16,873 bases of DNA from JBNAVY01 sp049700195 (GCA_049700195.1 JBNAVY010000043.1:1-16873), one strand, 5' to 3'; counted from the first letter of the stretch, positions 6,961 to 14,003 are shown. Translations and numbers: made by a program. The notes: a model not told the origin generated them from the letters alone.

Positions 6961-7485
6961 ATGAAAGAAAAAATAAAACTTATTAAGGGAGATATAGTTG
7001 ATCAGGAGGTTGATGCTATAGTTAATGCTGCTAATTCAGCTTTAGCTGGAGGAGGCGGAGTTGATGGAGCTATACATAAATATGGGGGTCCTACTATTGC
7101 AGAAGAATGCAAAATAATAAGAGAAGCAAAAGGGGGATGTCCAACCGGACGTGCTGTAATAACAAGTGGTGGTAATTTAAAAGCAAAATACGTAATTCAT
7201 GCTGTTGGGCCAATTTGGAAAGACGGAAGTTATGATGAAGATAATTTATTGGCTAGTGCATATATAGAAAGTCTAAAATTAGCAGATGAATATGGTATTA
7301 AAACTATAGCTTTTCCCTCTATCAGTACTGGTGCATATAGATTTCCAACGGAACGAGCTGCAAAAATAGCATTAAGAGTTACTATGGATTATCTTGAAAA
7401 AAGCGATATTAAAGAAGTAAGGTTTATACTTTTTACTGATAAAGATTATGAAATATATTCAAAAATATACAAAAATATTGAATAA
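6961..7485 (+). CDS. Macro-domain ADP-ribose / O-acetyl-ADP-ribose hydrolase
   Basis: This 174-residue protein is a single macro domain of the MacroD/YmdB type. The start is an ATG after AGGGTGA (6950-6956). KGDIVDQEVDAIVNAAN (9-25) carries the ADP-ribose-binding Asp11 and Asn25, which is catalytically important in the MacroD class. The glycine-rich loop LAGGGGVDGAIH (28-39) contains Asp35, and ISTGAYRFP (121-129) is the distal-ribose/phosphate-binding loop. All key positions are intact. Such enzymes remove ADP-ribose from acidic residues and deacetylate O-acetyl-ADP-ribose, the sirtuin product. It is cytosolic, and no ADP-ribosyltransferase or sirtuin lies next to it, which argues for a housekeeping role. 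Its 3' end shares a hairpin with the convergent uppP. Confidence 0.93.
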   Translation: MKEKIKLIKGDIVDQEVDAIVNAANSALAGGGGVDGAIHKYGGPTIAEECKIIREAKGGCPTGRAVITSGGNLKAKYVIHAVGPIWKDGSYDEDNLLASAYIESLKLADEYGIKTIAFPSISTGAYRFPTERAAKIALRVTMDYLEKSDIKEVRFILFTDKDYEIYSKIYKNIE

Positions 7486-7520
7486 AAATGATAGGTGAAT
7501 TTTACCTATCATTTTTATTT
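7484..7520. terminator. Bidirectional terminator between the macro-domain gene and uppP
   Basis: The 13 bases at 7484-7496 (core ATGATAGGT) pair perfectly with 7504-7516 around a seven-base loop. A-tracts on one flank and T-tracts on the other give both strands a run of T. The left arm overlaps the stop codon of the macro-domain gene and the right arm overlaps the uppP stop. Confidence 0.85.
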
Positions 7521-8324
7521 TACGATTTGTAATGAAATCAGAAATAACATAAGGATTCCGAAAACAATTCTATAATATGCAAAAGGTTTTAAGGCATGTC
7601 TTTTTAAATAATCTAAAAATTTATCAATTACAATTAAAGCGGTGATAAATGACATTATAAAACCGATAGCAAGGGCTTCCCATTCCAATAAAGATATTGC
7701 TGTTATACTTTTTATAAGTTCGAATCCAGTAGCAGCTATCATTGTTGGTATTGCTAAGAAAAATGAAAACTCTGCTGCTGCTTTTACAGATAGTCCAACA
7801 ACCATGCCACCCATAATTGTCGAAGCTGATCTTGACATTCCAGGGAAAAGTGACAAAACTTGTGCAACACCTATCCAAAAAGATTTGACTGTATTTACTT
7901 TATCCATGTCATTGATTTTATACCTTTTGCCAAAGATATTTTCTACTATAATCATCATTATTCCGCCAACAATAAGTGCAATGGCAACCGTAAAAGGTGA
8001 GAAAAGTTTTTTTTCAATATAATGATGTGTTAAAACTCCGATAACAGCTGCTGGTATTACTGCGATGATTATTTTATACCATAAGTTAAAACCCCATTCA
8101 CCAGGTCTTAAGTTTTTTAATGAAGAAAAAATTTTGTTTTTAAAGTAATATACAACGGCTAAAATTGCGCCTAGTTGAATTACTATTTCAAACATTGTTG
8201 CAAAATTACCAGTAAAATTTATTAAATCACCAACTATAATAAGATGACCTGTTGAAGAAATAGGCAAAAATTCTGTTAAACCTTCAACTATTCCCATGAT
8301 AAATGCTTTGAATAATAATTCCAT
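7515..8324 (-). CDS. uppP: Undecaprenyl-diphosphate phosphatase (BacA/UppP)
   Basis: This 269-residue polytopic membrane enzyme dephosphorylates undecaprenyl diphosphate, recycling the lipid carrier for peptidoglycan and other wall polymers. It can confer bacitracin tolerance. The two family signatures are both intact: EGLTEFLPISSTGH (14-27) near the N terminus, and FPGMSRSAST (160-169) with the catalytic Arg165. The length is typical, with about seven to eight hydrophobic helices. AAAGGGG lies just upstream of the ATG at 8324, and a leftward TATAAT (8378-8373) is a likely -10. It is a single gene, divergent from bofA, and ends in the shared hairpin with the macro-domain gene. Confidence 0.97.
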   Translation of the reverse strand: MELLFKAFIMGIVEGLTEFLPISSTGHLIIVGDLINFTGNFATMFEIVIQLGAILAVVYYFKNKIFSSLKNLRPGEWGFNLWYKIIIAVIPAAVIGVLTHHYIEKKLFSPFTVAIALIVGGIMMIIVENIFGKRYKINDMDKVNTVKSFWIGVAQVLSLFPGMSRSASTIMGGMVVGLSVKAAAEFSFFLAIPTMIAATGFELIKSITAISLLEWEALAIGFIMSFITALIVIDKFLDYLKRHALKPFAYYRIVFGILMLFLISLQIVK

Positions 8325-8472
8325 TTTTCTACCCCTTTACATAAAATTTTGTTAGTTACCTTTTTATTTTATATTATAAAGGTATATAATTCAATTAAAT
8401 CTTTGTAAATTTTATCTTATAATCATATATATATTATGTTATAATATATTCAAAATATGAGGGGTGATTTAT

Positions 8473-8742
8473 TTGATATTAACAGGTACTTTCTCATTTT
8501 TCATTGCAATAATAATACTTATAGCTATTTTATGGCTTTTAGGTAAGTCTTTAAAGCTTTTAATGAAGTTTTTGCTTAATTCACTTGTGGGTTTTATAAT
8601 GTTGCTTTTTTTTAATTTTTTTGGAAATTTATTTGGTATATATTTACCAGTTAATATAATTACATCTTTTGTAACTGGTGTTTTTGGTATTCTGGGCATA
8701 GCTGTTTTATTAATTCTGAAATATTTATTGCATATGATTTAA
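8473..8742 (+). CDS. bofA: Pro-sigma-K processing regulator BofA
   Basis: This 89-residue integral membrane protein matches BofA, which in Bacillus holds the SpoIVFB protease inactive in the outer forespore membrane until the sigma-K checkpoint is met. The visible family pattern is a hydrophobic N-terminal helix (6-24), then LGKSLKLLMKFLLNSLVGF (23-41), then NLFGIYLPVN (52-61), and a C-terminal ITSFVTGVFGILG segment (63-75). I place the start at the TTG at 8473, five bases after GGGGTGA. An in-frame GTG at 8464 lies within that ribosome site and is unlikely. TATAAT is found at 8440-8445; a sigma-E promoter, as in Bacillus, was not identified. It lies apart from recR, its usual neighbour in many Firmicutes, and next to another sporulation gene, sspI. 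Confidence 0.85.
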   Translation: MILTGTFSFFIAIIILIAILWLLGKSLKLLMKFLLNSLVGFIMLLFFNFFGNLFGIYLPVNIITSFVTGVFGILGIAVLLILKYLLHMI

Positions 8743-8861
8743 AAATAATTTATGAAAAAATATAATAATTTACAGTTTCATAAAACTAATTTTACTTTAT
8801 CTGATTATTTTCTTTTTATTTGGATAAAATATATTTTGAAAATCATCTTTGGAGGTATTTT

Positions 8862-9062
8862 ATGGATATAAAGAAAGCAGTATTAAACAACCTTAAAGGA
8901 CGATCAAAAGAGGATATTAAAGGTTTTATACAAGATGTAATTGACAAGAAAGAAGAAAATGCTATACCCGGTCTTGGGATACTTTTTGAGGCAGCATGGG
9001 AAAAAATGAGTTTTGATGAAAAAGAAAATATGATGAATTGGGTTATGAGGGGATTATCATAA
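8862..9062 (+). CDS. sspI: Small acid-soluble spore protein, SspI type
   Basis: This 66-residue protein matches the SspI family, a minor spore-core SASP made in the forespore. The diagnostic segment PGLGILFEAAW is at 36-46, followed by an acidic, methionine-containing C-terminal helix (47-66). The N-terminal MDIKKAVLNN aligns with the family start. The start at 8862 is chosen because GGAGGT lies six bases upstream; an in-frame ATG at 8820 would add 14 residues not seen in the family. A matching sigma-G promoter could not be placed with confidence. It follows bofA on the same strand after a 119-base gap and ends in a strong terminator that overlaps its stop codon. Confidence 0.92.
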   Translation: MDIKKAVLNNLKGRSKEDIKGFIQDVIDKKEENAIPGLGILFEAAWEKMSFDEKENMMNWVMRGLS

Positions 9063-9103
9063 ATAATAGGGCTCAAAGTAAAAAACTTTGAGTCTTATTA
9101 TTT
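9061..9103. terminator. Long terminator hairpin after sspI
   Basis: Bases 9061-9079 pair with 9085-9103 over 19 positions, including two G-T pairs. The core CTCAAAGT/ACTTTGAG surrounds a five-A loop. The A/T-rich ends could serve both sspI and the leftward transporter remnant, which ends at 9108. Confidence 0.8.
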
Positions 9104-9107
9104 ATGT

Positions 9108-9414
9108 TTATAAAATGAAATAGCCATATAACGCGGCTCTGAATCCAAAAATTGAAATTACAGAAGCAAAGGTAGTTTTATCAAGTCCCAATTTTAATGC
9201 GGGGAAAATTGAAATTTGTCCTATAAGACCGGCTGAAGGTGCAGGCCACATAAAAAAAAGAAAATAACATCATTGATAAACCGCTTATCCAGAAAGATAA
9301 TGCTGGGGATTTAAATAACCTTATGAATGACTTTGTAATTAATACATTTACACCAATATTATCTAAAGATTTTGACATAGCTATAATAAGAAAAATAATG
9401 ACAATTATCCTCTT
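9108..9414 (-). pseudogene. Frameshifted, 5'-truncated transporter remnant
   Basis: Read leftwards, one frame (9414 to about 9260) encodes a hydrophobic stretch including SLDNIGVNVLI and LSFWISGLSMMLFSFF. It then runs into a non-membrane sequence ending at 9181. Shifting frame at the eight-A run at 9252-9259 gives a continuous membrane-protein reading, MWPAPSAGLIGQISIFPALK, followed by ASVISIFGFRAALYGYFIL and a stop at 9108. The two halves together look like about 100 residues from the C-terminal part of a polytopic permease. A nine-base run would restore the frame. No convincing start codon or N-terminal domain is present; an in-frame stop lies at 9417-9415 and the DUF1294 promoter region follows. 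The family is uncertain. It is a decayed gene, less likely a sequencing error or slippage-dependent gene. Confidence 0.6.
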
Positions 9415-9504
9415 TTACACCTCTTTAATTTTGTTTTTATATTTTGATTATTTTATAGTATTTATTCATATTGAAATGTTATAATTATTTAAGAGGTGTT
9501 TTAA

Positions 9505-9765
9505 ATGCAGATATTCTTAATAATACTATTTATTATTCTTAATATTATATCTTTTTTAGTAATGTGGATTGATAAAATCAGAGCAATTAATAAAAGATGG
9601 AGAATCAAAGAATCTAATTTGTTTTTATTATCTATTATTGGAGGCTCATTAGGAATTTTATTAGGAATGTATGTATTTAATCATAAAACTAAACATAATA
9701 AATTTATTTTTGGTATACCTGCTATTATTATCATACAATTATTTTTAATATTTGTATTAAGATAA
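9505..9765 (+). CDS. DUF1294 family small membrane protein
   Basis: This 86-residue protein matches the DUF1294 family. Helix one (about 2-22) is followed by the family signature MWIDKIRAINKRWRIKE (20-36), then IIGGSLGILLGMYVFNHKTKH (44-64), and a final helix at 69-85. GAGGTG precedes the ATG and a TATAAT lies at 9480-9485. The family is widespread, sometimes fused to cold-shock domains in other bacteria, and has no established function. It is monocistronic here, between the transporter remnant and the flavodiiron gene, with no clear terminator. Confidence 0.85.
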   Translation: MQIFLIILFIILNIISFLVMWIDKIRAINKRWRIKESNLFLLSIIGGSLGILLGMYVFNHKTKHNKFIFGIPAIIIIQLFLIFVLR

Positions 9766-9799
9766 GTTTTATGATTAGATATCTTTTATTAATTTTATT

Positions 9800-9826
9800 T
9801 TGTTTTCATTCAATATTTGTTATAAT
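9800..9826 (+). promoter_or_regulatory. Promoter of the flavodiiron gene
   Basis: A perfect TATAAT (9821-9826) is preceded by TTGTTT (9800-9805) at 15-base spacing, or by TTTTGT (9798-9803) at 17. No palindromic operator for an oxygen or NO regulator is evident between it and the gene. Confidence 0.5.
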
Positions 9827-9864
9827 ATAGATGAAAGATCATTTTAATATTAGGAGGGAAAAAT

Positions 9865-11043
9865 TTGAAACCTATGATTGTAAGGCCTGGAGTAAGTAAA
9901 ATTGGCGCTGTACATTTTGAAAGAAGATTATTTGATTCTTTAATTCCTTTGCCAAAAGGTACAAGTTATAATGCGTATTTAATTGAAGGTAGCAGTAAAA
10001 CTGCCCTTTTAGATACTGTTGATCCAATCAAAGCAGATGTTTTAATGGAACAGCTAAAGGATGTAAAAAAAATCGATTATATAATAGCTCATCATGCTGA
10101 GCAGGACCATTCAGGAGCGATTCCTATGGTACTGGAAAAGTATCCTGACGCTAAGGTTTTATGCTCTCAAAAAGCAAAAGAATTTTTAATTGATTTATTA
10201 TCTATTGAAGAGAATAAAATAAATATAGTAGAAGATGGTGAAACTTTAGATCTAGGTGGGAAAACTCTTACTTTTATTTATGCTCCTTGGGTACATTGGC
10301 CTGAAACAATGTTTACTTATTTAAAAGAAGATAAAATACTTTTTACGTGTGACTTTTTAGGCTCACATCTTGCAACATCAGACCTTTATGGAACTGATAG
10401 ATGCCAAGTGTATGATGCAGCAAAAAGATATTATGCAGAAATAATGATGCCTTTTAGGAGTTTTATAGAAAAAAATATAGATAAGATAAAAAATTTAGAA
10501 ATTCAGATAATTGCTCCAAGTCATGGACCGTTATATGATGATCCTAAATTTATAATTGATGCATATAAGGATTGGGTATTTAGTAAACCTAAAAATACTG
10601 TTGTGATACCTTATGTTTCAATGCATGGCAGTGTAAAAAAGATGGAAGAATATCTTGAAACATCATTAGCTGCTAAAGGAATTAAAGTTGAACCTTTTGA
10701 TTTAACAGTTACAGATACTGGAGAGTTTGCAATGTCATTAGTGGATGCTGCAACAATTGTTATAGCTACACCAACAGTTTTATCTGGAGCACACCCTTTG
10801 GCAGTTTATGCTTCATATCTTGCTAATGCATTAAGACCAAAAACAGAATTTGTTTCAATAATAGGTTCATATAGTTGGGGAAGCAGGGCAGATAAACAGC
10901 TTGCAGAAATGGTAACAAATTTAAAAGCCGAGTTGATTTCACCAGTATTTGTAAAGGGGTATCCCAAAGATGAAGATTTTAAAGCTTTAGAAAAACTGTC
11001 AGAAACAATTTTTCAAAAACATAAAGAATTAGGTATAATATAA
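9865..11043 (+). CDS. fprA: Flavodiiron protein (A-type flavoprotein, O2/NO reductase)
   Basis: This 392-residue cytosolic enzyme has an N-terminal metallo-beta-lactamase-like diiron domain (about 1-245) and a C-terminal flavodoxin domain (about 246-392). All six iron ligands are visible: H77, E79 and D81 in HHAEQDH; H144 in WVHWPETMF; D163 in TCDFLGSH; and H220 in APSHGP. The FMN-binding loop is SMHGSVKKM (252-260). The family reduces dioxygen to water, or NO to N2O, in anaerobes, receiving electrons from rubredoxin or F420-type donors. Neither donor is encoded here. There is no C-terminal rubredoxin extension, so this is a class A enzyme. The start is a TTG at 9865, seven bases after AGGAGG; the ATG at 9874 is an alternative. 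The gene converges on arsC, and the two stops are 17 bases apart. Confidence 0.95.
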   Translation: MKPMIVRPGVSKIGAVHFERRLFDSLIPLPKGTSYNAYLIEGSSKTALLDTVDPIKADVLMEQLKDVKKIDYIIAHHAEQDHSGAIPMVLEKYPDAKVLCSQKAKEFLIDLLSIEENKINIVEDGETLDLGGKTLTFIYAPWVHWPETMFTYLKEDKILFTCDFLGSHLATSDLYGTDRCQVYDAAKRYYAEIMMPFRSFIEKNIDKIKNLEIQIIAPSHGPLYDDPKFIIDAYKDWVFSKPKNTVVIPYVSMHGSVKKMEEYLETSLAAKGIKVEPFDLTVTDTGEFAMSLVDAATIVIATPTVLSGAHPLAVYASYLANALRPKTEFVSIIGSYSWGSRADKQLAEMVTNLKAELISPVFVKGYPKDEDFKALEKLSETIFQKHKELGII

Positions 11044-11044
11044 T

Positions 11045-11078
11045 AAAAATCATCAAGCATTATGCTTGATGATTTTTT
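11045..11078. terminator. Bidirectional terminator inside the end of arsC
   Basis: Bases 11045-11059 pair perfectly with 11063-11077 (15 pairs, core TCATCAAGCA) around the three-base loop TTA at 11060-11062. T-tracts flank both sides when read on either strand. The loop is exactly the arsC stop codon, and the right arm is its last five codons. Confidence 0.88.
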
Positions 11079-11497
11079 ATATCGTTAATTAGTTTTTTAA
11101 CATTTTTACCAATTATATCTCTTACCTCTCTGAATTTTGCCATGATGTCTTCATCAGTACCAGTTGCTCTTGCAGGATCTTGTAAGTCCCAATGCATGCT
11201 TTTTACTGAAGAGGGAAGAGAGGGACATTTATCTTTTGCATCACCACATAGAGTAATTACATAATAAGATTTAAACAAAATATTTTCATCTAATATATCA
11301 GAAGTTTGCTTGCTAATATCAATGCCAATTTCTTTCATTACTTCTACGGCTTTTGGATTTAAACCATGTGCTTCAATACCACCACTGAATATTTCAAATT
11401 CATTATTACTATAAAGTTTAGCAAAACCTTCTGCCATTTGACTCCTACAAGAATTACCAGTGCAAATAAAATATAAGATTTTTTTATTATTGTTCAT
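11060..11497 (-). CDS. arsC: Thioredoxin-coupled arsenate reductase ArsC (LMW-PTP fold)
   Basis: This 145-residue cytosolic enzyme belongs to the Gram-positive ArsC group with the low-molecular-weight tyrosine phosphatase fold. The anion-binding loop is CTGNSCR (C12 to R18). The two relay cysteines C84 and C91 lie in TLCGDAKDKC, and the catalytic Asp is D107 in DPAR. These are offset by two from Staphylococcus pI258 ArsC (C10, C82, C89). The full relay is therefore intact, and reduction of arsenate to arsenite using thioredoxin is expected. GGAGG precedes the ATG and a strong promoter lies upstream. No arsR, arsB or acr3 gene is next to it, so regulation and arsenite export are not linked in this window. 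A phosphatase role is less likely given the three cysteines. Confidence 0.92.
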   Translation of the reverse strand: MNNNKKILYFICTGNSCRSQMAEGFAKLYSNNEFEIFSGGIEAHGLNPKAVEVMKEIGIDISKQTSDILDENILFKSYYVITLCGDAKDKCPSLPSSVKSMHWDLQDPARATGTDEDIMAKFREVRDIIGKNVKKLINDIKNHQA

Positions 11498-11519
11498 TAA
11501 AAATCAACCTCCTATGTTA

Positions 11520-11548
11520 ATTATAAAGTTTTGTGCATTTAATAACAA
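11520..11548 (-). promoter_or_regulatory. Sigma-A promoter of arsC
   Basis: Read leftwards, TTGTTA (11548-11543) and TATAAT (11525-11520) are separated by exactly 17 bases, just upstream of the arsC ribosome site. No ArsR-type inverted repeat is obvious over it, which suggests constitutive expression. Confidence 0.7.
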
Positions 11549-11608
11549 GTTATTTTTGTTAAGAATATGTTAAATTATTTTGAGTAAAATAATTATGAGG
11601 TGAATACA

Positions 11609-11905
11609 ATGTATAATCAAAATAATATTGCACCTGGTGTAATTAAATCATTATCATTTCAAAATACAAATTTAAAGATTCCTAATGACACATATGAAGT
11701 TTTCGTAAATGGTAATTATGTTGGAAATAAGATTTTATTTGAAAATGAAGATTCAGGAATTAATACAGTAAAATATTATTTAGAAGCACAAGGGTTTAGT
11801 GATTTTACTTATAAAATAAAAGGCAAATATATATATATAGAAACAAATGATAAAATTAGTCAAGATATGATTGATTATTTAAAAGTATATCTTAGAATCA
11901 GATAA
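11609..11905 (+). CDS. 98-residue protein of unknown function
   Basis: I do not recognise this protein. The ATG at 11609 is chosen because GAGGTGA (11597-11603) ends five bases before it; an in-frame GTG at 11600 is part of that site. The N terminus MYNQNNIAPGV is polar. The protein has no signal peptide or membrane helix and no cysteine. Two segments look like repeats of a beta-rich fold: NDTYEVFVNGNYVGNK, followed by an amphipathic stretch (SGINTVKYYLEAQG), then YKIKGKYIYIET and a C-terminal helix. It may be a small cytosolic or spore-associated protein. It is monocistronic, with an adjacent terminator that starts in its stop codon, and lies divergent from arsC. Codon use matches its neighbours. 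Confidence 0.65.
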   Translation: MYNQNNIAPGVIKSLSFQNTNLKIPNDTYEVFVNGNYVGNKILFENEDSGINTVKYYLEAQGFSDFTYKIKGKYIYIETNDKISQDMIDYLKVYLRIR

Positions 11906-11938
11906 AGGGAAAAAATAAATTCCCTTTATTGTTTTTTT
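11902..11938 (+). terminator. Intrinsic terminator of the 98-residue gene
   Basis: ATAAAGGGA (11902-11910) pairs with TCCCTTTAT (11921-11929), extended by one A-T pair to an eight-base A-rich loop. TTGTTTTTTT follows. The left arm includes the stop codon. Confidence 0.85.
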
Positions 11939-11950
11939 ACAAATTATTAA

Positions 11951-11978
11951 TTGAATTTTAATTTTTATATATTATAAT
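11951..11978 (+). promoter_or_regulatory. Promoter of the phosphodiester glycosidase operon
   Basis: TTGAAT (11951-11956) and a perfect TATAAT (11973-11978) are separated by 16 bases. The pair lies 34 bases upstream of the glycosidase start and directly after the preceding gene's terminator. Confidence 0.65.
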
Positions 11979-12012
11979 AAAACTACCTATTTAAAATTGT
12001 ATGAGGTGTTTT

Positions 12013-12972
12013 ATGAAAGAAAAAATATTTTTAAAGAAGTTTTTTGGTTTTATTATTTTTGAGATTTTTTTTATGTCATTTACTATGCCTATTTTCATTT
12101 TTTATGGACCTTTTACTAATATAAGGGATACACTTGTAACTACAGCTATGACAACTTTTACTCATCAATATATAGTTACAACCTTTTTAAGTAAGAGCAC
12201 TATTGAAAAGATAATGAAAATTAATAGAATTGATGCAGGACAAAGCAATATGGAATCTATAAATTTTACAAATAATCATAACAATTCTATTGATGTGTAT
12301 AATGTATCAGGTAAACATTTTGATGGAAAAGTTATATTAATACATGATCCAACAAGGGTTGAGGTTGGACTATCTGATAAATTTCCTAAAGAAGGTGAAA
12401 CAACAAGTATTATTGCAAAAAACAAAGGTGCTATTGCAGCAATAAATGCAGGAGGATTTGGCGATAGAAGCATGAAAGGAATTGGCGGAGCACCTCAAGG
12501 TTTTGTTATACATAAAGGGAATTTATTATATAGTGAGATCCAGGATAATAATAAAAAAGTGGACTTAATTGGCATAACAAAAGATGGCAAATTAATAGTA
12601 GGGAATTTTATATACAAAAATATTTTAAAAATGGGTATTAAAGAAGCAGTAAGTTTTGGGCCTCCTTTAGTAGTCAATGGAAAAGGTATGATTAAAACTG
12701 GAAATGGAGGATGGGGTATAGCACCTAGAACTGCAATAGGACAAAAATCTGATGGTACTATAATTTTTTTAGTTATTGATGGACGTTCTTTAAAAAGTAT
12801 TGGTGCTACATTAAAAGATGTACAAGATATAATGCTAAAATATGGTGCTTATAATGCAGCAAATTTAGATGGTGGTTCTTCTTCTACAATGTATTATGAA
12901 GGCAAAGTAATAAATAATCCTTCAGATGCTTTAGGAGAAAGATATGTACCTACAATATTTTTTGCAAAATAA
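12013..12972 (+). CDS. Membrane-anchored phosphodiester glycosidase (NAGPA/DUF2233 family)
   Basis: This 319-residue protein starts at 12013, where GAGGTG lies just upstream; an in-frame ATG at 12001 falls before that site. Lysines at the N terminus precede one hydrophobic segment (about 7-31) with no obvious cleavage site, so it is probably a membrane-anchored exoenzyme. The catalytic domain (about 90-319) carries the family motifs: AAINAGGF (142-149), GPPLVVNGKG (216-225), APRTAIG (237-243), VIDGRS (254-259) and NLDGGSSSTM (284-293). Family members cleave GlcNAc-1-phosphodiesters or related sugar-phosphodiester bonds in glycans. In a Gram-positive cell, teichoic-acid-like or capsule phosphodiesters are candidate substrates. 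The next gene follows after 14 bases and encodes another single-helix protein with a predicted outside domain, so they probably act together. Confidence 0.87.
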   Translation: MKEKIFLKKFFGFIIFEIFFMSFTMPIFIFYGPFTNIRDTLVTTAMTTFTHQYIVTTFLSKSTIEKIMKINRIDAGQSNMESINFTNNHNNSIDVYNVSGKHFDGKVILIHDPTRVEVGLSDKFPKEGETTSIIAKNKGAIAAINAGGFGDRSMKGIGGAPQGFVIHKGNLLYSEIQDNNKKVDLIGITKDGKLIVGNFIYKNILKMGIKEAVSFGPPLVVNGKGMIKTGNGGWGIAPRTAIGQKSDGTIIFLVIDGRSLKSIGATLKDVQDIMLKYGAYNAANLDGGSSSTMYYEGKVINNPSDALGERYVPTIFFAK

Positions 12973-12986
12973 TTTGGAGGAAGTAT

Positions 12987-14003
12987 ATGAAAATAAAAAG
13001 AATTTTGGTAATTATTTTTATGTCTTTAATATTTGAATTAATTTTTTTATATTATATTAATAATTTTTTTCTAACGGATTCATCTGTTATTAATAGTAAA
13101 AAAATCTTTGTAAGTAATTATGGTTTAAAAGGTAAAGTAGAAATCAATATTCCTAAAAATGCAAAAGAAATTAAAACTTCTTTTGATGGGAATTATATTT
13201 CATATCTTCTAAATAATAAACTCATAATTATAAATACTAAGAATTTACAATTATATAAAGAATTATATTTCAGTGGTTATACTATTAACTATTATGTATG
13301 GTTACCTGACAGAAACAGGGTTGTTTTTTTTAAAGAAAAGGAATTTAATAATAGAAAAAATATTAATCTTTATTCATATGATGTTGATAATACACTAAGT
13401 AATACAGTTAATAAAGATATATACTTGCCCTCAAAAAGTGTTATAACAGATATCACATTATCTCCCCTTACAAATATGATATATGTAGAGGCCTCTGATA
13501 ATAGTTATGACCAGTTATATCAAATAAATATTATGGGAGAATTAAGAAAAGTAAATTTACCAGTTAATAAAATTATAAAAATGTATGAAATGCAAAAAAA
13601 AGACAATCTTATTTATCAATCAGCAAATAACATTATACATGTTATTGAAGATGGTAAAAAAGATATTGTGTTAAGTGATAAAAAATTTTATTTAATTGGT
13701 ATTGATAATTTTGACAGAGTTTACATGGGCAAGATAAACAAAAATAAATATATATATGAAATTTATTATGGATATATAGATAGTCCTTTAAAAAAATGGG
13801 ATACTATGTTTTTAAAAAATGAAAAAAGCCCTATGGATATAGTTTTGATTCCTAAAAATAATGATATAGGTATATTAGATAAATATGGGAATATAATAAT
13901 TCAAAATAAGCAATATATAAAAGGTTATGGAAATCTAATTTATATGAATAAAAGTTATATAGTTTATGACAATAAGGGTAAAATAATAGTAAGTTCTTAT
14001 TAA
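12987..14003 (+). CDS. Membrane-anchored extracytoplasmic protein, possible beta-propeller
   Basis: This 338-residue protein has GGAGG (12976-12980) before its ATG. The N terminus (KIKR, then hydrophobic residues 5-29) is a signal-anchor helix, and the rest is polar and strand-rich. Short repeated hydrophobic-strand/turn units can be seen, for example DGNYISYLLNNKLIIINT (67-84), LIYQSANNIIHVIEDG (about 208-223) and, near the end, a GYGNLIYMNKSYIVYDNKG stretch. This suggests a WD40/TolB-like propeller on the outer face of the membrane, inferred from pattern only. No catalytic motif or cysteine is apparent. It is the second gene of a pair with the phosphodiester glycosidase. A role in binding wall polymers or supporting the glycosidase is plausible but unproven. 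Confidence 0.65.
   Translation: MKIKRILVIIFMSLIFELIFLYYINNFFLTDSSVINSKKIFVSNYGLKGKVEINIPKNAKEIKTSFDGNYISYLLNNKLIIINTKNLQLYKELYFSGYTINYYVWLPDRNRVVFFKEKEFNNRKNINLYSYDVDNTLSNTVNKDIYLPSKSVITDITLSPLTNMIYVEASDNSYDQLYQINIMGELRKVNLPVNKIIKMYEMQKKDNLIYQSANNIIHVIEDGKKDIVLSDKKFYLIGIDNFDRVYMGKINKNKYIYEIYYGYIDSPLKKWDTMFLKNEKSPMDIVLIPKNNDIGILDKYGNIIIQNKQYIKGYGNLIYMNKSYIVYDNKGKIIVSSY

Noticed and set aside
7642..8022. Open frame of 126 codons on the + strand inside uppP
   Set aside because: It is fully antisense to a confidently identified uppP with both signatures intact. It has no ribosome site, and its sequence looks like the reverse reading of hydrophobic codons.
8743..8861. Sigma-G promoter for sspI
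   Set aside because: TGAAAA (8753-8758) and CATAAAA (8779-8785) resemble the boxes but are 20 bases apart, too far for sigma-G, and the DNA is AT-rich, so the match is not reliable.
9181..9378. Stand-alone 65-codon leftward gene
   Set aside because: Its C-terminal third is out-of-frame sequence after an eight-A run; the membrane-protein reading continues in the next frame, so it is part of a broken gene.
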